DNA of 64,000 nucleotides, from positions 5,129-69,128 of the forward strand of contig DATANV010000014.1 in the NCBI GenBank assembly GCA_036266075.1, read 5' to 3'. Below the pieces are notes generated by a model. It was not told where the DNA came from. It searched no databases and worked only from the letters and a program-made list of their open reading frames with translations. The translations under genes were made by a program, and so were the position numbers. The stretch is from VRUE01 sp036266075 (GTDB lineage Bacteria > Actinomycetota > Thermoleophilia > Solirubrobacterales > 70-9). Each line of letters starts with the position of its first letter. Position 1 is the first letter of the stretch. This document shows, piece after piece, positions 57,507 to 64,000 of the stretch.

Positions 57507-58897
57507 TGTCACGTTTTCGCAAAGACCCGGACCCGCGCTTCTGGCGCATCAACCGCTCGCTGGAGTTCGACTGGGCGCTGGCGCCCTACGACCTCGACCA
57601 GTCGCAGGCGCACGCGCGGGCACTGCGCGAGATCGGCGTCCTCGGCACAGACGAGCTGGAGAAGATCTGCGACGGTCTTGACCGCGTGCGCGAGCGGATC
57701 GGCGCGCACGGCTTCGAATTCGCGGCGGCCGACGAGGACATCCATATGGCGATCGAGCGCCTGCTCGGCGAAGAGATCGGGCCGCTGGCCGGTAAGCTGC
57801 ACACCGGCCGATCGCGCAACGATCAGGTCGCCACCGACGTGGCGATGGCAGTGCAGGTGCACTCGCTGCAGGCGATCGACCTTGCCGGCCGGGCGATGGA
57901 GCGGCTGCTCGATCTGGCTGAGCGTCACCGCGATTGGCCGATGCCCGGCTACACCCATCTGCAACGCGCCCAGCCCGTCTACCTCGGCCACCACCTTCTC
58001 GCTTACTTCTGGATGCTTGCCCGCGACGTGCTGCGCTTCCAGTTCGCGCTCGACAGCGCCAGCGTGATGCCGCTCGGCTCGGGCGCGCTGGCCGGCGTCA
58101 ACTGGGAGATCGATCGCGGCGCCGTCGCCGACGACCTCGGCTTCGAGCACGTCAGCGCTAACTCGATCGACGGTGCGTCGAACCGCGACTTCGTCCTCGA
58201 CTACCTCTCCGCGGCCTCGATCTGCGCGATGCACCTCTCGCGGCTCGGCTCGGAGATCGTCATCTGGTCGAGCAGCGAGTTCGGCTTCTGCGAGCTGGAC
58301 GAGTCCTTCTCCTCGGGCTCCTCGATCATGCCGCAGAAGAAGAACCCCGACTCGGCCGAGCTGCTTCGCGCCAAGGGGCCGCGCGTCGCCGCCGATCTCC
58401 TCGCCCTGCTGGGAGCGATGCACGCGTTGCCGCTCACCTACAGCAAGGACATGCAGGAGGACAAGGAGCCGCTCTTCGATGCGATCGACACGGTCGAGTC
58501 GTGCCTCGACGCCGTCGAGGGGATGCTCGCCGGGATCGTCTTCCACCGCGAGCGTCTCGAGGCCGCCTCGGGCGACGAGATGCTCGCCGCCACCGAGATC
58601 GCCGACGGCCTCGTGCGCCGCGGCGTCCCGTTCCGCGAGGCGCACGGCATCGTTGGCGGCTTGGTCCGTGACGCGGTTGAAGCGGGCAAGCCGCTTTCCG
58701 AGCTGAGCGTCGAGGAGTTGCAGCAGCGCTCCGAGCTGCTCGACGACTGGGTCTATGAGGTGCTGCGCCGCGAGAGCTGGCTCGAGTCGAAGCGAATCGA
58801 GGGCGGTACGGGCTCGGCTGTCCTGGGCGTGCAAATCGACCTGGCGAGGGAGACCCTCGCTGCGGTCAAAGCACGCGTCGCCGACGAGCGCTCTTGA
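57506..58897 (+). CDS. argH: Argininosuccinate lyase
   Basis: A 463-residue fumarase/aspartase-superfamily enzyme that releases arginine and fumarate. Signatures are DEDIHMAIERLL, HTGRSRNDQVATD near residue 95, PGYTHLQRAQPVYLGHHLLA near 150 with the catalytic His, and the mobile loop GSSIMPQKKNPD near 270. ATG 57506 overlaps the DegT stop. No other arg gene is in the window. Its stop overlaps the start of the DNA glycosylase gene. Confidence 0.96.
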   Translation: MSRFRKDPDPRFWRINRSLEFDWALAPYDLDQSQAHARALREIGVLGTDELEKICDGLDRVRERIGAHGFEFAAADEDIHMAIERLLGEEIGPLAGKLHTGRSRNDQVATDVAMAVQVHSLQAIDLAGRAMERLLDLAERHRDWPMPGYTHLQRAQPVYLGHHLLAYFWMLARDVLRFQFALDSASVMPLGSGALAGVNWEIDRGAVADDLGFEHVSANSIDGASNRDFVLDYLSAASICAMHLSRLGSEIVIWSSSEFGFCELDESFSSGSSIMPQKKNPDSAELLRAKGPRVAADLLALLGAMHALPLTYSKDMQEDKEPLFDAIDTVESCLDAVEGMLAGIVFHRERLEAASGDEMLAATEIADGLVRRGVPFREAHGIVGGLVRDAVEAGKPLSELSVEELQQRSELLDDWVYEVLRRESWLESKRIEGGTGSAVLGVQIDLARETLAAVKARVADERS

Positions 58898-59484
58898 GCA
58901 GGGCGGCTGTGGGGCGGCTCGGCATCGCCTTCTTTGAGCGCTCCGTGCACGAGGTGGCCCGCGACCTGGTCGGCTGCCGACTCTTCTACGACGGCTGCGG
59001 TGGCACGATCGTCGAGGCCGAGAGCTACGAGCGCGACGACCCCGCCTGCCACGCCTACGTCGGCCTGACCAAACGAACTGAGGTGCTGTTCGGGCCGCCA
59101 GGCCGAGCCTACGTCTATCTCTCTTACGGAATCCACAGCCTGCTGAACGCGGTTGCCGAACCGCAGGGCGAGGCGGCGGCGGTGCTCATCAGGGCACTCG
59201 AGCCGAGCGCCGGCTTGGAGCAGATGCAGGAGCGCCGCGGCGCTCGCCAGTCTGGCGATCTCTGCTCGGGCCCGGGCAAGCTGACCGAGGCGCTCGGCAT
59301 CGACCTCGCCGACAACGGCGCCGACCTGTCTACCGATCCCTTCCTGCTGCTGTCGCGTGAGGCCGGCTGGAGCGGCGAGGTCATCGCCAGCCCGCGGGTC
59401 GGCATCACCAAAGCCGTCGAGCGCCCATGGCGCTTCAGCCTCGCTGGCAGTCCCTTCGTGTCGAGGCCGCGGCCGACGGTCTAG
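58894..59484 (+). CDS. 3-Methyladenine DNA glycosylase (AAG/MPG family)
   Basis: A 196-residue enzyme that removes alkylated or deaminated purines. The family pattern is present: VARDLVGCRL, the catalytic Glu in TIVEAESYERDDPACHAY, RTEVLFGPPGRAYVYLSYGI with the intercalating Tyr, and LCSGPGKLTEALGI. The TTG start overlaps the argH stop (TTGA). It ends in a CTAG in which the stop codons of this gene and the convergent PBP gene overlap. It complements nfo in base excision repair. Confidence 0.93.
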   Translation: MSRAAVGRLGIAFFERSVHEVARDLVGCRLFYDGCGGTIVEAESYERDDPACHAYVGLTKRTEVLFGPPGRAYVYLSYGIHSLLNAVAEPQGEAAAVLIRALEPSAGLEQMQERRGARQSGDLCSGPGKLTEALGIDLADNGADLSTDPFLLLSREAGWSGEVIASPRVGITKAVERPWRFSLAGSPFVSRPRPTV

Positions 59485-61673
59485 CCGGCGGTGACGCCGC
59501 CCCCACCGCTCGATTCGGGTGCCGGCGCTTCGGGGGTCGCTTCGGCTTCCGGCGTAGCTTCTTCGGCTTCGCCTTCCGGTCCCGCTTCGCCTTCTTCGGG
59601 AGCTGCTTCCGGCTCCACGGACGATTCGGAGGGCGGCACGTAGGTTTCTTCTTCTTCGCCGGGGGTGCCTTCGACCGGGCCACGCGAGGAGTTGCGGCTG
59701 CGGCGTTCCTCGGCGCTTTCGGCCGCCCGTTCGGCTTTGATCTCTTCCCAGGCGGAAACAACGCTGGCCCAGATCAGCGCTGGGAAGGTGCCGCCCATCA
59801 CCGGCCCGCCGTTGTAGAGGGTCGTCATCGGGGTTAGCGAGTCGGCGTAGCCGACCCAGACGCAGGCGGTGACTTCTTCGGTCGCGCCACAGAACCAGGC
59901 GTCGCCGTTGTTCTCGGTGGTGCCGGTCTTGCCCCACTGCCCCGAAGCGCCGATGTTGGCGTGCACGCCGGTCCCGCTGCTGACGACCGTTTCGAGGATG
60001 CTCTTTGCTTCTTCGGCGGTGCCCTGGTCGAGCACCTGTTCATGCAGCGAGTCATTGTCGCCGTCCTTGATCGTGTGGCCCTCCTGGTCGGTTACCTGCG
60101 TGTAGGCCACCGGGCTGTCGCCCGGATCCGGCGCCAGGGTGCCGCTCACACGGTCGCCGTTGTTGGCGATCGTCGAGTAGGCGTAGGTCCAGCCGAGCGG
60201 CGTCACGCCTTCCTTCAAGCCGCCCAAGACCATCGAGGGGTTAGTGGAGATCGAACCCGAGTAGCCCATCTTGTGAATCGTCGCGGCAATCGAACGGGTT
60301 CGGTCGGCGATCGTCTTGCCCTTCAGGCCTTCGAGCCCGAGCTGCGCGTAGATCGAGTTGTCCGAGTAGGTCGTTGCGCAGACGATGTCGCAGGAGCCCA
60401 GATAGGAGTCCTCGTCATTGTGGACGACGTACGTTTCCTGGCCGTGCTTGCCGAAGTGGAATTCCTGCGGTGCCGAGGCGTAGGTGGTGTACGGGGAGAT
60501 GCCCTCTTCGAGCGCCGTGATCAGCGTGAACGGCTTGATCGAGGAGCCGGGCTGGCGGTGGCCGAGCGTCGCCAGGTTGAACGGCTTGGCTTCGAAGTTC
60601 GGGCCGCCGACCATCGCCTTGACGCCGGCGTTTTTGTTGTCGAGGACGACAACGGAGGCGGTCGGCGGCAGGTATCCGAGGTAGGAGTTGACCGCTTCTT
60701 CAGCCGCGCCCTGCAATCGCAGGTCGAGCGTCGTCTTCACCTTCAGGCCACCGAAGAAGGCCTTCGCCGCGCCGTAGCGTTCGACCAGTTGCTGGCGCAG
60801 CCATGAGGTGAAGTAAGGGGCCCTCGATTCAAGCCGAGGGGGCTCGATGTCGTCCGGCGCGGGCAAGGCCTGCTTGCGCCCTTCGTCGAACTGGACATCG
60901 GTGATGTATCCCTGTTCGTACATCTTTTCCAGCACCAGGTTGCGCCGCATCAGCGCGTTTTCGGGGAAGACCTTTGGGTCATAGGCAGACGGCGAGGCGA
61001 TGATCCCGGCCAACGTCGCCGCCTCCCACGGCTCGAGCACCGCCGCGCAGGGCTCGGTTGGCGTGCCGCACCCGGGATGGGCGTTGCCGAAGTAGGTCCG
61101 CGCCGCGGCCTCGATCCCGTAGGCACCCTCGCCGAAATAGATCGTGTTGAGGTACTCGGTGAGGACCTTGTCCTTGCTCCAGTGGCGCTCGAGGCGGTAG
61201 GCGAGGGCCGCCTCGCGGAACTTCTCGAGGACCGTGCGGCTGCCCTGGGCGGCGAGCGCGTTCTTGACGAACTGCTCGGTGATCGTCGAGGCGCCCTGCG
61301 CGGCGCTCTGGCTGAGGATGTCCTTGACCAACGCCCGGGCGATGCCCTGGAAATCGACCCCGTCGTGCTCGTAGTAACGGGCGTCCTCGATCGAGACCAC
61401 GGCGTTCTTGATGTTGGGGGAGATCTGCCCCGACTCGAGCAGGATCTTGTTCTGATTGCTGGTCAGGGTGCCTATCGGCTCGCCAGAGGCATCGAAGACC
61501 TCGCTGTTCTTCGCTTCCCTGAACTGGGCGAAGTCGTAGATCGCAGGCAGGTCCTGGGAGACGGCCATCATCATCCCGAAGACCATCGAGACGACAGCCA
61601 GTACGCCGAGGCCGAGCAGGACGAAGAGGATGCGCAGCTTCTTCAGGCGCGGCTTGGTGCTTGGGCCCGCCAA
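59481..61673 (-). CDS. Bifunctional penicillin-binding protein (PBP1A type)
   Basis: 730 residues. One N-terminal membrane anchor (about 10-33), a GT51 peptidoglycan glycosyltransferase (about 60-235; EDARYYEHDGVDFQG with the catalytic Glu, GASTITEQFVKNAL) and a transpeptidase (about 320-620; SxxK in QPGSSIKPFTL, SDN in TTYSDNSIYAQ, KTGTTENN). A tail of about 65 residues is rich in Glu, Pro and Ala and ends with SSGGGGVTAG; such tails are common in actinobacterial PBPs. The TTG start follows a TAGACT box shared with the divergent tyrS promoter. Confidence 0.94.
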   Translation of the reverse strand: MAGPSTKPRLKKLRILFVLLGLGVLAVVSMVFGMMMAVSQDLPAIYDFAQFREAKNSEVFDASGEPIGTLTSNQNKILLESGQISPNIKNAVVSIEDARYYEHDGVDFQGIARALVKDILSQSAAQGASTITEQFVKNALAAQGSRTVLEKFREAALAYRLERHWSKDKVLTEYLNTIYFGEGAYGIEAAARTYFGNAHPGCGTPTEPCAAVLEPWEAATLAGIIASPSAYDPKVFPENALMRRNLVLEKMYEQGYITDVQFDEGRKQALPAPDDIEPPRLESRAPYFTSWLRQQLVERYGAAKAFFGGLKVKTTLDLRLQGAAEEAVNSYLGYLPPTASVVVLDNKNAGVKAMVGGPNFEAKPFNLATLGHRQPGSSIKPFTLITALEEGISPYTTYASAPQEFHFGKHGQETYVVHNDEDSYLGSCDIVCATTYSDNSIYAQLGLEGLKGKTIADRTRSIAATIHKMGYSGSISTNPSMVLGGLKEGVTPLGWTYAYSTIANNGDRVSGTLAPDPGDSPVAYTQVTDQEGHTIKDGDNDSLHEQVLDQGTAEEAKSILETVVSSGTGVHANIGASGQWGKTGTTENNGDAWFCGATEEVTACVWVGYADSLTPMTTLYNGGPVMGGTFPALIWASVVSAWEEIKAERAAESAEERRSRNSSRGPVEGTPGEEEETYVPPSESSVEPEAAPEEGEAGPEGEAEEATPEAEATPEAPAPESSGGGGVTAG

Positions 61674-61685
61674 GAGGAAGGCGGC

Positions 61686-61695
61686 AGTCTAGCAT
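61686..61695. promoter_or_regulatory. Overlapping divergent -10 boxes (tyrS and PBP)
   Basis: AGTCTAGCAT contains TAGCAT on the plus strand, 7 bases before the tyrS GTG, and TAGACT on the minus strand, 12 bases before the PBP TTG. They share the central CTAG, so only one polymerase can open this site at a time. Confidence 0.45.
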
Positions 61696-61702
61696 TGCCG
61701 CC

Positions 61703-62863
61703 GTGGCGGATCTGACGCGCAACGCGGTCGAGGTGCTGCCCGCGGGCATGCTGACCCAGCAGCTCGAGGGCGAGCGCCCGTTGCGGATCAAGTTCGGCAT
61801 CGACCCGACCACCGCCGACATCCACCTCGGCCATACCGTCGTGCTCGAGAAGCTGCGCGAGTTCCAGCAGGCGGGGCATACGGTCGTCCTGATCGTCGGC
61901 GACTTCACCGCCCAAGTCGGCGACCCCAGCGGCCGCTCGACCCAGCGGCCGCTGCCCTCGGCCGAGGAGATCGCAGCCAACGCGGCCACCTACCAGGCGC
62001 AGGCTTTCAAGGTGCTCGACCGCGAGCGCACTGAGCTGCGGTTCAACAGCGAGTGGCTGCGGATGGCGCCGGAGGATCTGCTCGGCCTGCTGGCGCAGAC
62101 GACGGTGGCGCGGCTGCTCGAGCGCGACGACTTCCAAAAGCGGATGGCCGCCGGGGCGCCGGTCTCGGCGCTGGAGCTTCTCTACCCGCTGCTGCAGGGC
62201 TACGACTCGGTGGCGGTCGAGGCCGACGTCGAGATCGGCGGCACCGACCAGAAGTTCAACCTGCTCTTCGGGCGCGACGTCCAGGCCGCCTACGGCAAGC
62301 CGTCGCAGTCGATCCTGACGATGCCGATCCTGGTCGGGATCGACGGCGCGCAGAAGATGAGCAAGTCGCTCCGCAACTACGTCGGCGTCACCGAGCCGCC
62401 GGAGGAGATGTTCGGCAAGCTGATGCGCGTCCCCGACGAGGCGATGCCCGAGTACTTCCGCCTGCTGCTCGGGGGGGATGTGCCGGCGAGGCCGCCGAAC
62501 GAGGCCAAGCGCGAGCTGGGGCGGAGGATCGTCGCCCGCTTCCACGGCGAGGCGGAGGCCGCTGCCGCCGAGGAGCATTTCGATCGCCTCTTCGTCCGCC
62601 ACGAGGCGCCGGCGGAGGTCGAGGAGGTTGGCCTCCATGCCTTCGTCGCCGAGAACGGCGGCACGGTGCATCTGCCGCAACTGATGGCGAGCGCCTTCGG
62701 GATCAGCTCCAGCGAGGCGCGGCGACTGCTGAAGCAGGGCGGCGTCAAGTTGGATGGGGAACCGCTGGGGGCGGATGACCTCGACGTTGAGCCAGAGAGC
62801 CTCGACGGCCGCGTCCTGCAGGTCGGCAAGCGCCGCTTCCGCCGGATGCGCGCCGGCGTCTGA
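61703..62863 (+). CDS. tyrS: Tyrosyl-tRNA synthetase
   Basis: A 386-residue class I synthetase. The HIGH-type motif is HLGH in DPTTADIHLGHTVVLEKL near residue 38, KMSKS is intact in GAQKMSKSLRNYVG near 220, and a C-terminal S4 RNA-binding domain begins near 320 (LPQLMASAFGISSSEARRLL). It belongs to the longer TyrZ-like bacterial type (KMSKS rather than KFGKT). GTG 61703 has TAGCAT at leaderless distance. It is the last protein gene before the rRNA operon. Confidence 0.95.
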   Translation: MADLTRNAVEVLPAGMLTQQLEGERPLRIKFGIDPTTADIHLGHTVVLEKLREFQQAGHTVVLIVGDFTAQVGDPSGRSTQRPLPSAEEIAANAATYQAQAFKVLDRERTELRFNSEWLRMAPEDLLGLLAQTTVARLLERDDFQKRMAAGAPVSALELLYPLLQGYDSVAVEADVEIGGTDQKFNLLFGRDVQAAYGKPSQSILTMPILVGIDGAQKMSKSLRNYVGVTEPPEEMFGKLMRVPDEAMPEYFRLLLGGDVPARPPNEAKRELGRRIVARFHGEAEAAAAEEHFDRLFVRHEAPAEVEEVGLHAFVAENGGTVHLPQLMASAFGISSSEARRLLKQGGVKLDGEPLGADDLDVEPESLDGRVLQVGKRRFRRMRAGV

Positions 62864-63171
62864 GGCCTCGCCCGAACCGTGCCTGGCGGCCTCTAGGCAA
62901 AGCGCCGCCACAGCGCTATACTCCCACGTCCTTCTGGGAAGGCCCAGTGCCCTCCCATGCGCAAAAAGGCGGCGAGTCCCGTCGCAGAGGCGCAGCGGTC
63001 TTTGAAAACTGAGCAGCGTGCACTCCGCAGGCCCACGGGTCTGTGGATTGTTTGAGCCCGATCCACTCGGCCCGTCAGCGTGCCGAGTGGTCTGATTTAC
63101 CCGTCATGCCGGTCGCCGAGTATGTGTACCCGGTGGCCAGCCAGGCATGGCATCTCTCTGTAGAAGTACTC
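62864..63171 (+). promoter_or_regulatory. rRNA operon promoter and leader region
   Basis: No protein gene is seen in these 308 bases. TATACT at 62918-62923 is the best -10 box. TCTTTGAAAACTGAG near 63000 resembles the boxA antitermination region of rRNA leaders. CCACTCGGC and GCCGAGTGG (near 63063-63090) form a perfect 9-base-pair stem, perhaps for rRNA processing. TGCCT/AGGCA near 62881-62900 could end tyrS transcription. Confidence 0.5.

Positions 63172-64000
<829 letters not shown>

Noticed and set aside
59481..59680. Glu/Pro/Ala-rich 3' end of the PBP gene as a separate repeat or second gene
   Set aside because: It is continuous with the PBP frame, and such tails are common in actinobacterial PBPs.

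Overview
The window is a gene-dense, GC-rich chromosomal segment of an actinobacterium. The partial 16S rRNA gene at the right end, the codon use, the actinobacterial-type serC and leuA, gatCAB and the classical menaquinone genes all fit Actinomycetota. My reading of the 16S is class Thermoleophilia, probably Solirubrobacterales. That placement is from memory of the family, not from a search. No insertion sequence, prophage, CRISPR array or tRNA was found.

Layout. 1-10 kb: the 3' part of dnaE, a Cys-rich hypothetical, an acyl-CoA dehydrogenase, divergent nfo and gltX sharing a CATG start, an HDOD-LuxR protein convergent with a response regulator whose receiver lacks the phospho-acceptor Asp, then a cysteine operon (Cys-less Rrf2 regulator, cysK, cysE). 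10-22 kb: pcrA-folD, a membrane protein, a GMC oxidoreductase, gatCAB, a type II NADH dehydrogenase. 22-29 kb: an exported sugar dehydrogenase, cell-envelope glycosyltransferases and sqdB. 29-43 kb: ilvBN, menF, menDCAB, menE, ilvC, serCA. 43-49 kb: a VAT-1-like reductase, a repeat-rich exported protein, an MFS exporter, leuA with a leader peptide, an AbiEi/DUF559 protein and an XRE-cupin regulator. 49-57 kb: leuCD, a methyltransferase, leuB, ilvE, cimA, a DegT aminotransferase. 57-64 kb: argH, a 3-methyladenine glycosylase, a PBP1A, tyrS and the start of an rRNA operon.

Physiology. Nearly the whole branched-chain amino acid pathway is here (ilvBN, ilvC, ilvE, leuABCD, cimA; ilvD is not seen), interleaved with most of the o-succinylbenzoate menaquinone route and with serine and cysteine synthesis. 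CimA suggests a threonine-independent route to isoleucine. Menaquinone and NDH-2 indicate a respiratory chain; SqdB suggests sulfolipid.

Non-coding DNA is the most interesting layer. (1) leuA is preceded by a 19-residue leader peptide with five consecutive Leu codons, and those codons are complementary to the leuA ribosome-binding site. (2) A membrane glycosyltransferase gene carries an in-frame palindromic insertion, absent from its neighbour paralogue, like Rickettsia palindromic elements. (3) Three different families of palindromic intergenic elements each occur twice. (4) Many operons start with a TANNNT box 6-8 bases before the start codon, which points to widespread leaderless transcription. 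Genes commonly overlap by 1-4 bases within operons, and most convergent pairs also overlap.
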